A stretch of DNA of 64,000 nt from Ramlibacter cellulosilyticus (GTDB taxonomy: Bacteria > Pseudomonadota > Gammaproteobacteria > Burkholderiales > Burkholderiaceae_C). Positions within the stretch are counted from its first letter, which is position 1, and every line of letters begins with the position of its first letter. The stretch lies in assembly GCF_014297465.1 (NCBI RefSeq), contig NZ_JACORT010000001.1, forward strand, positions 682,001-746,000, in the 5' to 3' direction. The notes below the pieces were generated by a model that ran no database searches, had not been told where the DNA came from, and saw nothing but the letters and a program-made list of their open reading frames with translations. Below, in pieces: positions 38,869 through 49,293 of this stretch. Position numbers and translations under genes: made by a program.

Positions 38869-39544
38869 GGGGTGACCTTGCAAGGCGCTCGTCCGCGGCA
38901 CGCACGGCCGCGACGAACTGGTGGATCCTGCCGGCGTCCTTGATGCCCTTGCTGGACTCGACGCCGGAACTCACGTCAACGGCGAGCGTCGCGAAACGCG
39001 GCCGCACCTGCGCGATGCCATCGCCCACGTTTGCAGGTGTGAGCCCACCAGACAAAACGGCGTGAAAGCTGGCGTTTGGTGGAAGGCGTGACCAAGGGAA
39101 TGTCTTGCCGGCGCCGCCGAAGCCCTCGACGTGGGCGTCGAGGAGCAGGGCCTGCGCCTGGCTGTAATCTGCGGCGAATTTTAGCAAGTCGAAGGGCACG
39201 GCCGGATCCACCGGGATGCGGGCCGCGCGCATCCACGGGCGGCCCGCGGCGGCCTCGATGCATTGCTGCGGCGTCTCGTCGCCGTGGAACTGCAGCAGCG
39301 CGTGGGGCACTTGTTCGCAGGCGGCGCGGACGTTCGCGGCCGTCTCGTTCACGAACAGCAGGACGGGGGTGACGAAGGGCGGCAGGCGCCGCGCGAGCAC
39401 GCCGGCGCGTTCCGGCGTGACGCAGCGGGGGCTCTTCGCGTACAGCACCAGGCCGATCGCGTCGGCGCCGGCTGCCACGGCGGCGTCCACGTCCTGTTCG
39501 CGGGTCAAGCCGCAGATCTTGATGCGTGTCCGTGCGGCGCTCAT
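38846..39544 (-). CDS. trpF: phosphoribosylanthranilate isomerase
   Basis: A 232-residue TIM-barrel enzyme of tryptophan synthesis. [10 protein letters not shown] with the catalytic Cys, LQFHGDE and the C-terminal [10 protein letters not shown] phosphate-binding motif are present. ATG overlaps the truA stop by 4 bases. It has about 20 residues beyond the usual end, which overlap trpB. Confidence 0.95.
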   Translation of the reverse strand: MSAARTRIKICGLTREQDVDAAVAAGADAIGLVLYAKSPRCVTPERAGVLARRLPPFVTPVLLFVNETAANVRAACEQVPHALLQFHGDETPQQCIEAAAGRPWMRAARIPVDPAVPFDLLKFAADYSQAQALLLDAHVEGFGGAGKTFPWSRLPPNASFHAVLSGGLTPANVGDGIAQVRPRFATLAVDVSSGVESSKGIKDAGRIHQFVAAVRAADERLARSPHVPLPAA

Positions 39545-40323
39545 GGCAGCCCATCATACGCAGCGACCCGGTCCGGCAGCCCCCAGGGGGCTTCGTACAC
39601 CGGCCCGAGGAAATAGAGGCCGTCCGGGGAGAAGGTGGGCGCCGCGGCGTCGCGGCTGCGCGCCTCCAGCACCTCGCGCATCCAGCCGGGCGGATGCAGC
39701 CCCTGGCCCACCGCGATGAGGCAGCCCATGAGGTTGCGGATCATGTGGTGCAGGAAGGCGTTGGCCTGGAAGTCGAACCGCCAGTAGGCCCCGCGGCGCG
39801 AGATGGCGATGGGTGCCAGCGTCTTCACGGGCGTGGGCGACTGGCAGGAGGACGCGCGGAAGGACGTGAAGTCGTGCTCGCCGACGAGGTGCCTGGCCGC
39901 CTCGCGCATCGCATCGCCATCGAGCGGGCGGAACACCCAGCCAACGCGCCCCGCTTCCACGCTGGGGCGCACCGGCGACTCCAGCAGCACGTAGGCGTAG
40001 CGGCGCGCCCTGGCGCTGTTGCGGGCGTGGAAGGTGTCGGGCACGTGGCGTGCCCACTGCACGGCGATGTCGGGCGGCAGGAAGCTGTTCGTGCCGCGCA
40101 CCCAGGAGAACTCTTCGCGCTTCACCTCGGTGTCGAGGTGCACGACCTGCATGAGGCCGTGCACGCCGGCGTCTGTGCGGCCTGCGCAGACCGTGGAGAT
40201 GGGCACCGCGGCGAAGGCGGCGAGCGCCTGCTCCAGGTGGTCCTGCACGGTGCGGCCCGAGGGCTGGCTCTGCCAGCCGTCGTAGGCCTGGCCGTTGTAG
40301 GAGATGCCGAGGGCGAGTCGCAC
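39541..40323 (-). CDS. truA: tRNA pseudouridine synthase A
   Basis: A 260-residue enzyme that makes pseudouridine at positions 38-40 of tRNA. The catalytic Asp is in [18 protein letters not shown] and the RRYAY motif are also seen. The start codon is GTG. The gene order truA-trpF-trpB-trpA-accD is common in Burkholderiales. Confidence 0.95.
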   Translation of the reverse strand: MRLALGISYNGQAYDGWQSQPSGRTVQDHLEQALAAFAAVPISTVCAGRTDAGVHGLMQVVHLDTEVKREEFSWVRGTNSFLPPDIAVQWARHVPDTFHARNSARARRYAYVLLESPVRPSVEAGRVGWVFRPLDGDAMREAARHLVGEHDFTSFRASSCQSPTPVKTLAPIAISRRGAYWRFDFQANAFLHHMIRNLMGCLIAVGQGLHPPGWMREVLEARSRDAAAPTFSPDGLYFLGPVYEAPWGLPDRVAAYDGLP

Positions 40324-40345
40324 GGCGATGAGGGGCTGGTGGGGT

Positions 40346-40429
40346 CCGGTAGGCTGGGTTTCGCGAAGCGAACCCCAGCGGGTGAGGCCGAAAAAGCTGG
40401 GGTTCGCTTCGCGAAACCCAGCCTACCGG
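40346..40429. repeat. perfect 34-bp inverted repeat between fimV and truA
   Basis: Arms 40346-40379 and 40396-40429 are exact reverse complements, separated by 16 bases (ending in AAAAA). Each arm contains TTCGCGAAGCGAA, itself palindromic. The arm starts CCGGTAGGCTGGGTT, the same core as a second element at 52653-52683. It may end fimV transcription, though no T-run follows on the minus strand. Confidence 0.9.
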
Positions 40430-40470
40430 CCAAGCGTCCACCCAGCGAACGGGGTGACGCTGGACCGACC

Positions 40471-43371
40471 TTAACCGATCTCGGCCAGCAGCCTCTGCGC
40501 GCGGGATTTCAGGTCGCCCGACGCTTCGGCCAGCACTTCCTCGGCGAGGCTGCGGGCACCGTCGGCGTCGCCGATCGCGTTGAACTCCTCCGCCAGGGCC
40601 AGCTTCGTGGCGAGCGGGTTGTCCGCATCCTCGCTGCTACCCATGGAAGCGGGCGGCATGTCGAGGCCCATCGCCGGCGGGCTCATCGCGGCCGCGGGAG
40701 CGGCAGCGGCGGACACCGGCGCCGGCGCATTGCCCGGCAGGTCCAGCGAGAGGCCGCCCAGGTCGAACTCCAGCATGTCGTTCTTCGCGGGAGCCGGCGC
40801 CGGCGCGGGCGCTGCCTTGGCGACGGGAGCAGGGGCGGGCGCTTCGAACTCCAGGCTGTTGCCCAGGTCCAGCGAGGGCGCCGGGGCCGGGGCAGCCGCC
40901 TGCACGGGCGGTGCGCTGAAGTCCATGTTCAGCGGGGGCGGCTCGACGACGGGCGCGGGCGCCTGCACCACCGGCGCGGGCGCCGGACGGGCCACGGGCG
41001 GCGGAGCCACCGGCGCCGGAGCGGCGGCGGGCTCGTCACCCAGCGAGAAGTCGAGGTCCAGGTCCAGGTCGCCGGGAGGCGCCGGCGGCACCGTGGAGGC
41101 GGGCGCCGGGGCACGGGTGAAACCGGCGGCGCCAGCCACGGCGGCGGCACTGCCCGCAGCCGAGGGCTGGCCGCCCGGGCGGTACATCGGGTTGGACGCG
41201 TCGAGTTCGCGGCCCAGGTCGCAGATGTGGTCCCATTCGGGGCCGCTGCCCTGCGTCAGGCTGTAGGCTTCGGCGGCCACCGCCTCGAAGGCCTTCACGT
41301 CGCGGCGCTTTGCGTAGATCTCCAGCAGCTTGGCGTGGATTGCCACGCGTTGCGGGTTGATGCGCAGCGCTTCCTTGAGGATTTCCTCGGCCTGCAGGTC
41401 GCGGCCGTACGCGAGGTACACGTCCGCTTCCGCCACCGGGTCCACGTCGCCGGCCGCATCGAGCTGGCTGGGCGAATAGACCATGGAGGAGCCGGTCGGG
41501 TTGTTCGTCTCGGCGGTGTCGATGCGCTGGCCGCCGCTGGCGCCGAAGAACGAGTCCGGCTGCAGGCGGCTTTCCAGGAAGGAGCTGTCGACGGCCGCGG
41601 TCTTGCGCTTCTGCCGCAGCTTGTAGAAGCCGAAGCCACCCAGCACCGCGAGCAGCGCCACGGCCAGCGCCGGGATCAGCGGGTTCTCCAGCACGTCGTC
41701 GAGCAGGCTCGGCTCGGGCGGCGGCGGGGGCGGTGCACGGCGGACCGGGGGCTTGGCCGCGGCGACGGGCGCCGCCGCACTGGCGGGCTGCGCTGCCGAG
41801 GCGCCGGCGCCGGGCGCGGAAGCTGCAGCCGCTGCGCTGGCGGCCGGCTCCGGCGTGGTGGTGACAGCGTTCGCGACGGGCGCCGGCGCCGTGGAGGCGG
41901 CCGGGGCAGGAGCGGGCGTCGGGGCCGGCGTGGGCGCCGGGGTCGGCGCAGGCGTCGGAGCCGGGGTGGGGGCGGGCGTCGGCGCCGGGGTCGGCGCGGG
42001 TGCCGGGGCCGGCCGCGGCGCGCTGGCCGTCACGGCCGCCGGCGCGGAAGCGGGACGCGTCGTCGCGGCCGGGGGCGTGATGCCCGCGGGAGCGGTCACG
42101 CCGGCGCCCGGGCGTGCGCCCGTGCCGCCGGTTCCGCCTGCACCTGCGCCACCGGGCGTGCCGGTGAGCTTGTTCAGGTCGGAAATGTTCTTGTTCAGTT
42201 CCGCGACGCGGGCCTGCTGCTCCTTCGCCTGGCGCTCGCGCGCGATCTGGTCGGCGGTGGAGCTCTTGCCCTGCACCGCGCCCTTGGACAGCGTCAGCTT
42301 GTCGGGGCTGGTGCCCGCGGGCTTCTTCTCTTCCACCTGCGCCTGCACGCGGCCCGTGGCCTGGCGGCTGGCGCTCGGCGTGGTGGTCGCGGGCACGCCT
42401 TCGGCGAGGCGGCGGCGGAACTCGTTGAAGTCGCGGCTCTGCACCACGAGGGTCTCGCGGGCGTCCTCGGGCTGGATGGCGCTGGCGTCGTCGGCGCTCG
42501 GCATCTCCAGCACCGCACCGGCCTTCAGCCGGTTGACGTTGCCGCCGACGAAGGCATCGGGGTTGGCGCGGAGCATCGCGACCAGCATCTGGTCGAGGGA
42601 GACGCTTGCAGGCTTGTTCGCGCCGGCAATCTTGCCGGCCGTGTCGCCGCTCTGCACGGTGACGCGCTTGCCCGGTTCGCCGGACGACGCCGTCGACGAA
42701 GGGGCGGGAGCCGGGCTCGGTGCACGCGGGGCCGGAGCGGGCGCGGCCGCGGTGGCCGGTGCCGGTGCCGGTGCCGGTGCTGCCGCTGCGGGGGCGGGAG
42801 CCGGGGCGGGCGCGGCCGGACGTGCGGTGGGCGCAGCCGGGGCCGCGCTGCGCGGGGCCGTCGCGCCGGGGCTGACCTGCGCCGACAGCGGCGCCTGGCC
42901 TTGCCGCAGCGCCGGCGGGTCGAACAGCATCGTGAACTCGCGCTGCACGCGGCCGGACGACCAGGCGGCCTCCAGGATCACGTCCACGAAGGGTTCGCTC
43001 ACCGGGCGGTCGCTCGCGAGCTGCAGGAAGTAGCTGCCGTTCGGGCGGCGCTGCAGGGTGATGGTGACGTTGTTCAGCGCGCCGCTGTAGTCCAGGCCCT
43101 GGTTGCGGAAGACCGTGGGCGGCGCGATGTTGGCACGCAGGGAGGAGACTTCCTCCGGCGTGATCTCGGGGACGTCGATCTCGGCGCGCAGCGGCTCGCC
43201 GAGGGCGGACTGCACGGTCACGCGACCGAGCGCCAGCGCCTGTGCGTCAAGGGAGGCAAAGCCGAAGGTGACTGCGGCCGCGAGTGCCAGCGCCGAAACG
43301 CGAAGCTTCGGCAGGCCCATCTGTGGCGGCGTCCCCACACCTCCTCCGGGAGGCTGTCTTTTTCTCTTCAT
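40471..43371 (-). CDS. fimV: FimV/HubP-type polar hub protein
   Basis: A roughly 966-residue bitopic membrane protein. In order: signal peptide (ends near SLDAQA), FimV N-terminal domain (LGRVTVQSALGEPLRAEIDV), an Ala/Pro-rich linker, a LysM-like domain (VTVQSGDTAGKIAG), a short coiled coil (ARERQAKEQQARVAELNKN), a second linker with seven PAPT repeats, one membrane helix (LIPALAVALLAVLGGFGFYK), a TPR-like part and the C-terminal FimV domain (ATKLALAEEFNAIGDADGA). Known members organise the cell pole and type IV pili. Starts at 43404, 43380 or 43320 are also possible; none has a good ribosome-binding site, and 43320 would place the signal peptide at the very N terminus. Confidence 0.9.
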   Translation of the reverse strand: MKRKRQPPGGGVGTPPQMGLPKLRVSALALAAAVTFGFASLDAQALALGRVTVQSALGEPLRAEIDVPEITPEEVSSLRANIAPPTVFRNQGLDYSGALNNVTITLQRRPNGSYFLQLASDRPVSEPFVDVILEAAWSSGRVQREFTMLFDPPALRQGQAPLSAQVSPGATAPRSAAPAAPTARPAAPAPAPAPAAAAPAPAPAPATAAAPAPAPRAPSPAPAPSSTASSGEPGKRVTVQSGDTAGKIAGANKPASVSLDQMLVAMLRANPDAFVGGNVNRLKAGAVLEMPSADDASAIQPEDARETLVVQSRDFNEFRRRLAEGVPATTTPSASRQATGRVQAQVEEKKPAGTSPDKLTLSKGAVQGKSSTADQIARERQAKEQQARVAELNKNISDLNKLTGTPGGAGAGGTGGTGARPGAGVTAPAGITPPAATTRPASAPAAVTASAPRPAPAPAPTPAPTPAPTPAPTPAPTPAPTPAPTPAPAPAASTAPAPVANAVTTTPEPAASAAAAASAPGAGASAAQPASAAAPVAAAKPPVRRAPPPPPPEPSLLDDVLENPLIPALAVALLAVLGGFGFYKLRQKRKTAAVDSSFLESRLQPDSFFGASGGQRIDTAETNNPTGSSMVYSPSQLDAAGDVDPVAEADVYLAYGRDLQAEEILKEALRINPQRVAIHAKLLEIYAKRRDVKAFEAVAAEAYSLTQGSGPEWDHICDLGRELDASNPMYRPGGQPSAAGSAAAVAGAAGFTRAPAPASTVPPAPPGDLDLDLDFSLGDEPAAAPAPVAPPPVARPAPAPVVQAPAPVVEPPPLNMDFSAPPVQAAAPAPAPSLDLGNSLEFEAPAPAPVAKAAPAPAPAPAKNDMLEFDLGGLSLDLPGNAPAPVSAAAAPAAAMSPPAMGLDMPPASMGSSEDADNPLATKLALAEEFNAIGDADGARSLAEEVLAEASGDLKSRAQRLLAEIG
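41911..42010. repeat. 12-bp in-frame tandem repeat inside fimV
   Basis: About seven or eight copies of a GGYGCSGGMGTS-like unit encode (PAPT)n in the periplasmic linker of FimV. Copies differ mainly at third codon positions. Such repeats can change copy number without shifting the frame. Confidence 0.75.
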
Positions 43372-43533
43372 GCTGCCCATTGGCTGAATTCGAAAAAGGA
43401 CCATAGCAGCAACGTTTTAGGCTGACAAGCTGAGACAGCGCTTAACGTCCGTGGAACGCTCGCGCATCGCTTCACACCCCATCCCTTGTTGCCACCCGAC
43501 AACGCGCCGTAACGCGCCGATACAGGCCCTGGC

Positions 43534-43562
43534 AAGAAAAAGGGCGCTGCGATGCAGCGCCC
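43534..43562 (-). terminator. rho-independent terminator after asd
   Basis: On the minus strand GGGCGCTGC / GCAGCGCCC (9-bp perfect stem, 3-base loop) is followed by TTTTTCTT. It lies 25 bases after the asd stop. Confidence 0.9.
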
Positions 43563-43586
43563 CGGCGTCGAAAAAGTCGCGCGCGA

Positions 43587-44735
43587 TCAGGCTTCGAGCA
43601 GGATGCGCAGCATGCGGCGCAGCGGCTCGGCCGCGCCCCACAGCAGCTGGTCGCCGATGGTGAAGGCGCCGACGTACTCGGGGCCCATCGCCAGCTTGCG
43701 GATGCGGCCCACCGGGATGTCCAGCGTGCCGGTCACGGCCACCGGGGTGAGTCCCTGCATCGTGGCTTCGCGCGTGTTGGGCACGACCTTGGCCCAGGCG
43801 TTGTCGGCGGCGATCATGGCCTCGATGTCCGCCAGCGGCACGTCCTTCTTCAGCTTGAAGGTCAGGGCCTGGGAGTGGCAGCGCATGGCGCCCACCCGCA
43901 CGCAGAAGCCGTCCACGGGCACGGCGGCCGTGCCGAAGCCGGCGCCCTGGCCCAGGATCTTGTTGGTCTCGGCGCCGGCCTTCCATTCCTCGCGCGAGAC
44001 GCCGCCGCCCAGGTCCTTGTCGATCCAGGGGATCAGCGAGCCGCCCAGCGGCACGCCGAAGTTGGCGGTCTCTTCGCCGGACAGCGACTGCTGGCGCGCC
44101 AGCACCTTGCGGTCGATCTCCAGGATGGCGGACTTGGGATCGTCCAGCAGGGCGCGCACCTCGCCGTTCAGCGTGCCGAACTGGGTGAGCAGCTCGCGCA
44201 TGTGCTGGGCGCCGCCGCCGGAGGCGGCCTGGTAGGTCATGCTGGTCATCCACTCGACCAGGCCGGCCTTGTACAGCGCGCCCACGCCCATCAGCATGCA
44301 GCTGACGGTGCAGTTGCCGCCGATCCAGTTGCGGCCGCCCTTGCCCAGGGCGTTCTTGATGACGGGCAGGTTGACGGGGTCCAGGATGATGACCGCGTCG
44401 TCCTTCATGCGCAGGGTGGAGGCGGCGTCGATCCAGTGGCCGTTCCAGCCCGCGGCGCGCAGCTTGGGGAAGACTTCGGTCGTGTAGTCGCCGCCCTGGG
44501 CGGTGATCACGATGTCGCACTTCTTCAGCGCCTCGATGTCGAACGCGTCCTGGAGGGTCTTCTCGTTCTTCGCCTGGGCGGGCGCCTTGCCGCCGGCGTT
44601 GGACGTGGAGAAGAACATGGGCTCGATCAGGCCGAAGTCGCCTTCGGCCTGCATGCGGTCCATGAGGACCGAGCCCACCATGCCGCGCCAGCCGACGAGG
44701 CCGACCAGCGGTTGTTGTCCGTTCGAGAGAGTCAT
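43587..44735 (-). CDS. asd: aspartate-semialdehyde dehydrogenase
   Basis: A 382-residue NADP enzyme of the Lys/Thr/Met/diaminopimelate branch. [14 protein letters not shown] binds the cofactor; the catalytic Cys lies in [11 protein letters not shown]; the later GQGAGFG loop is present. Length matches the gammaproteobacterial-type enzyme (about 370). It lies 85 bases after leuB and ends at a strong terminator, closing the leu-asd run. Confidence 0.96.
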   Translation of the reverse strand: MTLSNGQQPLVGLVGWRGMVGSVLMDRMQAEGDFGLIEPMFFSTSNAGGKAPAQAKNEKTLQDAFDIEALKKCDIVITAQGGDYTTEVFPKLRAAGWNGHWIDAASTLRMKDDAVIILDPVNLPVIKNALGKGGRNWIGGNCTVSCMLMGVGALYKAGLVEWMTSMTYQAASGGGAQHMRELLTQFGTLNGEVRALLDDPKSAILEIDRKVLARQQSLSGEETANFGVPLGGSLIPWIDKDLGGGVSREEWKAGAETNKILGQGAGFGTAAVPVDGFCVRVGAMRCHSQALTFKLKKDVPLADIEAMIAADNAWAKVVPNTREATMQGLTPVAVTGTLDIPVGRIRKLAMGPEYVGAFTIGDQLLWGAAEPLRRMLRILLEA

Positions 44736-44820
44736 CGTCGCGCCTTTTCAGTCAGAAGTTTGAATCTGGTTCCCCCGGCTCGTCCGGCCGGGGTACAGGC
44801 GCGCGACGAACCGGAGCTTG

Positions 44821-45912
44821 CTAGCTCTTGGTAATCGTCTTCTTGGTGATCGCCGCAACGACCGCGTCGCCCATCTCGCGGGTGCCGACCTTGCGGGTGC
44901 CTTCGGACCAGATGTCCGCCGTGCGCAGGCCCTGGGACAGCACGTCCTTCACCGCGGACTCGATCCGGTCGGCGGCTTGGGGCTGGTTGAGGGAGAAGCG
45001 GAGCATCATGGCGGCAGACAGGATTGTAGCCAAAGGATTGGCAACCCCCTTGCCCGCGATGTCGGGCGCGCTGCCGTGGGACGGCTCGTACAGGCCCTGG
45101 TTGGACGCGTTCAGGCTGGCGGAGGGCAGCATCCCGATGGAGCCGGTCAGCATGGCCGCCTCGTCCGAGAGGATGTCGCCGAACATGTTGCCGGTGACCA
45201 CCACGTCGAAGGACTTGGGCGACTTCACCAGCTGCATGGCCGCGTTGTCCACGTACATGTGGTCCAGCTTCACGTCCGGGTACTGCTGGCCGACTTCGGT
45301 GACCACGTCCTTCCAGAACTGGAAGGTCTCCAGCACGTTGGCCTTGTCGACCGAGGTCACCTTCTTGCCGCGCTTGCGGGCCGCCTGGAAGGCGACGTGG
45401 GCGATTCGCTCGATCTCCGGGCGCGCGTAGCGCATGGTGTCGAAGGCTTCCTCGGCGCCCTGGAAGGCGCCGTCCGGGGACTGGCGGCGGCCGCGGGGCT
45501 GGCCGAAATAGATGTCGCCGGTGAGCTCGCGGATGATCAGGATGTCCAGGCCGGCGACCAGCTCGGGCTTCAGGCTGGAGGCGTGGGTCAGCTGCTCGTA
45601 GCAGATGGCCGGGCGGAAGTTGGCGAACAGGCCCAGGTTCTTGCGCAGGCCCAGGATGGCCTGCTCGGGGCGGAACTGGCGCTCGAGCTTGTCGTACTTC
45701 CAGTCGCCCACGGCGCCGAACAGCACCGCGTCGGCTTCCTTCGCCAGCTTCAGCGTGGCCTCCGGCAGCGGATGGCCGTGGTGGTCGTAGGCGACGCCGC
45801 CGACGTCGGCGGTCTCCATCTCGAACTTCAGGTCGAGGACGTTCAGGACCTTGACGGCCTCGGCGACGATTTCGGTACCGATGCCGTCACCGGGGAGGAC
45901 TGCGATTTTCAT
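44821..45912 (-). CDS. leuB: 3-isopropylmalate dehydrogenase
   Basis: A 363-residue enzyme that oxidises and decarboxylates 3-isopropylmalate in leucine synthesis. [13 protein letters not shown], the substrate-binding [10 protein letters not shown] and the NAD-binding [11 protein letters not shown] are visible. The ATG at 45912 ([10 protein letters not shown]) is preferred to the in-frame ATG at 45960, whose extra residues are basic and derive partly from the palindromic element. Confidence 0.96.
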   Translation of the reverse strand: MKIAVLPGDGIGTEIVAEAVKVLNVLDLKFEMETADVGGVAYDHHGHPLPEATLKLAKEADAVLFGAVGDWKYDKLERQFRPEQAILGLRKNLGLFANFRPAICYEQLTHASSLKPELVAGLDILIIRELTGDIYFGQPRGRRQSPDGAFQGAEEAFDTMRYARPEIERIAHVAFQAARKRGKKVTSVDKANVLETFQFWKDVVTEVGQQYPDVKLDHMYVDNAAMQLVKSPKSFDVVVTGNMFGDILSDEAAMLTGSIGMLPSASLNASNQGLYEPSHGSAPDIAGKGVANPLATILSAAMMLRFSLNQPQAADRIESAVKDVLSQGLRTADIWSEGTRKVGTREMGDAVVAAITKKTITKS

Positions 45913-45941
45913 TGGGGGCTTTCGAATGCGGATGCGGACAG

Positions 45942-46050
45942 CCGGACGCAAAATTCGCAAAAGCTACGCAAAAGTCGCAAAAGGAGCCAGGAAGAACTTC
46001 ATGGAGTTCTTTTGCGGCTTTTGCGAAACCTTTGCGACTTTTGCGTCCGG
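45942..46050. repeat. 109-bp extragenic palindrome with phased CGCA units (A-rich form)
   Basis: Left arm CGCAAAATT, CGCAAAAGCTA, CGCAAAAGT, CGCAAAAG; right arm the mirror with TGCG cores; spacing 9, 11, 9 in both arms, the same as the element at 16551-16647, but with AAA where that one has GAG. Outer arms CCGGACGC / GCGTCCGG close the stem. It lies between leuD and leuB and a transcript through it would fold into a very long hairpin. Confidence 0.9.
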
Positions 46051-46062
46051 CAGTTCGGATGT

Positions 46063-46707
46063 TCAGAGCGTATGCGCCAACCAAGGCTTCGTTGCCAGGC
46101 GCTGGGCTTCGAACTGCTTGATCTTGTCGGACTGGCGCAGGGTGAGGCCGATGTCGTCGAAGCCGTTCATGAGGCAGTAGCGGCGGAAGGGCTGCACCTC
46201 GAAGGGGATCTCTTCGCCTTGCGGCTTCACGATCACCTGGCGGTCGAGGTCCACGGTGAGCTGGTAGCCGGGGAAGGCGTACACCTCGTCGAACAGCTGG
46301 GCGACGGTGGCCTCAGGCAGCACGATGGGCAGCAGGCCGTTCTTGAACGTGTTGTTGAAGAAGATGTCGGCGAAGCTCGGGGCGATCAGCGCGCGGAAGC
46401 CGTACTGCTGCAGCGCCCACGGCGCGTGCTCGCGGGAAGAGCCGCAGCCGAAGTTCTTGCGGGCCAGCAGGATGGAAGCACCCTGGTACCGCGGCTGGTT
46501 CAGCACGAAGTCCGGGTTCGGCTTGCGGCTGGCCGGGTCGGAATCCGGCTCGCCCTTGTCCAGGTAGCGCCACTCGTCGAAGAGGTTCGGGCCGAAGCCG
46601 GTCTTCGTGATGCGCTTGAGGAACTGCTTCGGGATGATCGCGTCGGTGTCGACGTTCTCGCGATCCATGGGGGCCACGAGGCCCTTGTGCACGATGAATT
46701 TGTCCAT
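46063..46707 (-). CDS. leuD: 3-isopropylmalate dehydratase small subunit
   Basis: A 214-residue subunit that pairs with LeuC to isomerise isopropylmalate. [21 protein letters not shown] and [15 protein letters not shown], the swivel-domain marks, are complete. Length is typical of the proteobacterial form. It lies between the entericidin gene and leuB in a minus-strand leu operon. Confidence 0.96.
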   Translation of the reverse strand: MDKFIVHKGLVAPMDRENVDTDAIIPKQFLKRITKTGFGPNLFDEWRYLDKGEPDSDPASRKPNPDFVLNQPRYQGASILLARKNFGCGSSREHAPWALQQYGFRALIAPSFADIFFNNTFKNGLLPIVLPEATVAQLFDEVYAFPGYQLTVDLDRQVIVKPQGEEIPFEVQPFRRYCLMNGFDDIGLTLRQSDKIKQFEAQRLATKPWLAHTL

Positions 46708-46759
46708 GTTAGTCAGAGGGGACCGAGCACCGCTTCGCTTGTGGTCCGTCCCCAGGTCC

Positions 46760-46891
46760 TTATTTCTTCTTCGAGGCGTCTTCGATCTTCTCGCCGGCCT
46801 TCTGGATGTCCTGCCCCATGCCGCGCACGGTGTTGCAGCCGGCCAGCATCAGGGCGAAGGCGATCAGGGCGGTGGTGGTGATGGCTTTCAT
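46760..46891 (-). CDS. entericidin A/B-family lipoprotein
   Basis: A 43-residue lipoprotein: signal peptide with lipobox LAGC (Cys19), then [23 protein letters not shown] as in entericidins. E. coli EcnA/EcnB form an antidote/toxin-like pair; the role of single copies elsewhere is unclear. It sits between leuC (11-base gap) and leuD (52-base gap), so it is probably co-transcribed with leucine genes. Small but well supported by the lipobox and the tail. Confidence 0.88.
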   Translation of the reverse strand: MKAITTTALIAFALMLAGCNTVRGMGQDIQKAGEKIEDASKKK

Positions 46892-46902
46892 GCGAGGACT
46901 CC

Positions 46903-48324
46903 TCAGGCGAACTGCCGGACATCGACGAAATGGCCGTGGACGGCGGCAGCTGCCGCCATGGCCGGGCTCACGAGGTGCGTGCGGCCGCCGGCGCCCTGGC
47001 GGCCTTCGAAGTTGCGGTTGCTGGTGGAGGCGCAGCGCTCGCCCGGCTCCAGCCGGTCGGCGTTCATCGCCAGGCACATGGAGCAGCCCGGCTCGCGCCA
47101 CTCGAAGCCGGCGGCCCGGAAGATCTCGTGCAGGCCTTCGCGCTCCGCCTGCTCCTTCACCACGCCCGAGCCCGGGACGACGAGCGCGGCCTTGATGTTG
47201 GGCGCGACCTTGCGACCGAGCTTCTTCACCACGGCGGCGGCCTCGCGCATGTCCTCGATGCGGCTGTTGGTGCACGAGCCGATGAACACCTTGTCCACGT
47301 AGATGTCGTTCATCGGCTTGCCCGGCTGCAGGCCCATGTAGGTCAGCGCGCGCTCCATCGCGTTGCGCTTGTTGCTGTCCTTTTCCTTGTCCGGGTCCGG
47401 CACGCGGCCGCCGATGGTGGTGACCATCTCGGGCGAGGTGCCCCAGGTGACCTGCGGCTGGATCTCCGCGGCATCGAGCTTGACCACGGCGTCGAACTTC
47501 GCATCCGGGTCGGAGAAGAGCGTGCGCCAGTAGGCGATGGCCTGGTCCCACTCCACGCCGCTCGGCGCGAGCGGGCGGCCCTTGATGTACTCGAAGGTCT
47601 TCTCGTCGGGCGCCACCATGCCGGCGCGCGCGCCGGCCTCGATCGCCATGTTGCACACGGTCATGCGGCCTTCCATGCTGAGGCCGCGGATCGCGGAGCC
47701 GGAGAACTCGATGGTGTAGCCCGTGCCGCCGGCGGTGCCGATCTTGCCGATGATGGCCAGCACGATGTCCTTGGCGGTGACGCCGGCGCCCAGCCGGCCT
47801 TCCACCTGCACCAGCATGTTCTTCGCCTTCTTGGCGAGCAGCGTCTGCGTGGCGAGCACGTGCTCCACCTCGGAGGTGCCGATGCCGTGCGCCAGCGCGC
47901 CGAAGGCCCCGTGCGTGGAGGTGTGCGAGTCGCCGCAGACGACGGTCATGCCCGGGAGCGTCGCGCCGGACTCGGGGCCGATCACGTGCACGATGCCCTG
48001 GCGCTTCGACAGGAAGGGGAAGTACGCCGCCGCGCCGAACTCGCCGATGTTCCTGTCCAGCGTCGTGACCTGCTGCTTGGAGATCGGGTCGTCGATGCCG
48101 TCGTAGCCGCGCTCCCAGCCGGTGGTGGGCGTGTTGTGGTCGGCGGTGGCGACCACGGAGCTGATGCGCCAGACCTTGCGGCCGGCTTCGCGCAGGCCTT
48201 CGAAGGCCTGCGGGCTCGTCACCTCGTGCACCAGGTGGCGGTCGATGTAGAGGATGGCGGTGCCGTCTTCCTCGGTGTGGACGACGTGCTCGTCCCAGAT
48301 CTTGTCGTACAGCGTGCGGGCCAT
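46903..48324 (-). CDS. leuC: 3-isopropylmalate dehydratase large subunit
   Basis: A 473-residue aconitase-family subunit. Cysteines for the 4Fe-4S cluster are in [15 protein letters not shown] and in [24 protein letters not shown] is the active-site stretch. Length is normal. A LysR gene lies just upstream on the same strand. Confidence 0.96.
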   Translation of the reverse strand: MARTLYDKIWDEHVVHTEEDGTAILYIDRHLVHEVTSPQAFEGLREAGRKVWRISSVVATADHNTPTTGWERGYDGIDDPISKQQVTTLDRNIGEFGAAAYFPFLSKRQGIVHVIGPESGATLPGMTVVCGDSHTSTHGAFGALAHGIGTSEVEHVLATQTLLAKKAKNMLVQVEGRLGAGVTAKDIVLAIIGKIGTAGGTGYTIEFSGSAIRGLSMEGRMTVCNMAIEAGARAGMVAPDEKTFEYIKGRPLAPSGVEWDQAIAYWRTLFSDPDAKFDAVVKLDAAEIQPQVTWGTSPEMVTTIGGRVPDPDKEKDSNKRNAMERALTYMGLQPGKPMNDIYVDKVFIGSCTNSRIEDMREAAAVVKKLGRKVAPNIKAALVVPGSGVVKEQAEREGLHEIFRAAGFEWREPGCSMCLAMNADRLEPGERCASTSNRNFEGRQGAGGRTHLVSPAMAAAAAVHGHFVDVRQFA

Positions 48325-48348
48325 GGGGCTTGTCCTTTGAACGAAATT

Positions 48349-49293
48349 CTATGCGGCGAGGGCCTGCTGCCCTTCCGCGCGGGCGCGGAGGTGGTCCACC
48401 AGCAGGCGGGCGGTGAGCGGGAGCGTGGAGAAATCGCGGGCGACGAGGCGGATGTCGCGCGCCGCCCACGCGTCGGTGAGGCGCACGCATTCCAGGTCGC
48501 CCACGCCGTGCATCAGCGCGAACGCGCGGCGCGGCATGACGCCCACGCCGAGGCCGTTGTGGATCATGCGGCACATCGCGTCGAGGCCGGTCACGTGGAT
48601 GCGCAGGCGGATCGTGCGTCCCGCGGCCGCCGCGGCCTCGCGCATCGCGAGGTAGATGGAGCTGTTGGAGTGCAGGCCGACGTGGTCGAAGTCCAGCGTG
48701 TCCTCGAAGGCCACCGCCTTCTTCTTCGCCAGCGCGTGGCCGCGCGGCACGATCAGCACGAGTTCGTCGTGCCGGTAAGGCAGCGTCTGCAGCTCGTGGG
48801 CGTTGCCGCCCGCGGCGATGTTGCAGATGCCCAGGTCCGCGGCGCCTTCCTGCACGGCGCGCAGCACCTCGGTGGAGAGGTGCTCCTCCAGGTCGATCTT
48901 CACCTGCGGGTGGGCCTGGCTGAAGGTGCCGAGGTCCTCGGGCAGGAACTGCACGATCGCGGAGATGTTGGCGTGGATCCGCACGTGCCCGCGCACGCCG
49001 TCGGCGTACTCGGAGAGCTCCGCCTGCATCTTCTCCAGGCTGAAAAGGACCGAGCGCGCGTGGTGCAGCAGGCTCTCGCCGGCGGGCGTGAGCTTCACGC
49101 CGCGCGTGTGGCGATAGAGCAGGGGCGTCTCGAGCGTCGCCTCGAGGTCCGACAGGCGCTTGCTGACCGCCGACGCGGCGATGAACTCGCGCTCGGCCGC
49201 CTTGCCGATGGAGCCCAGCTCGCAGACAGCGACGAAGAGCTGCAGCGAGGTGAGGTCGATCCGGCGGGCGAAGGAACGTTCGGAGGGGCGCAT
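48349..49293 (-). CDS. LysR-family transcriptional regulator
   Basis: A 314-residue regulator: winged helix-turn-helix at residues about 10-68 ([20 protein letters not shown], then [12 protein letters not shown]) and a LysR substrate-binding domain. The ATG at 49293 was chosen because the HTH then starts at the usual place; the open frame upstream lacks family match. It is 24 bases upstream of leuC on the same strand and diverges from the PQQ dehydrogenase gene with a 287-bp gap. Either neighbour could be its target. Confidence 0.9.
   Translation of the reverse strand: MRPSERSFARRIDLTSLQLFVAVCELGSIGKAAEREFIAASAVSKRLSDLEATLETPLLYRHTRGVKLTPAGESLLHHARSVLFSLEKMQAELSEYADGVRGHVRIHANISAIVQFLPEDLGTFSQAHPQVKIDLEEHLSTEVLRAVQEGAADLGICNIAAGGNAHELQTLPYRHDELVLIVPRGHALAKKKAVAFEDTLDFDHVGLHSNSSIYLAMREAAAAAGRTIRLRIHVTGLDAMCRMIHNGLGVGVMPRRAFALMHGVGDLECVRLTDAWAARDIRLVARDFSTLPLTARLLVDHLRARAEGQQALAA

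Noticed and set aside
39526..43425. Very long plus-strand open frame (about 1300 codons) opposite truA and fimV
   Set aside because: It is the shadow of high-GC minus-strand genes; the protein is low-complexity Gly/Arg/His and the minus-strand frames have full family motifs.
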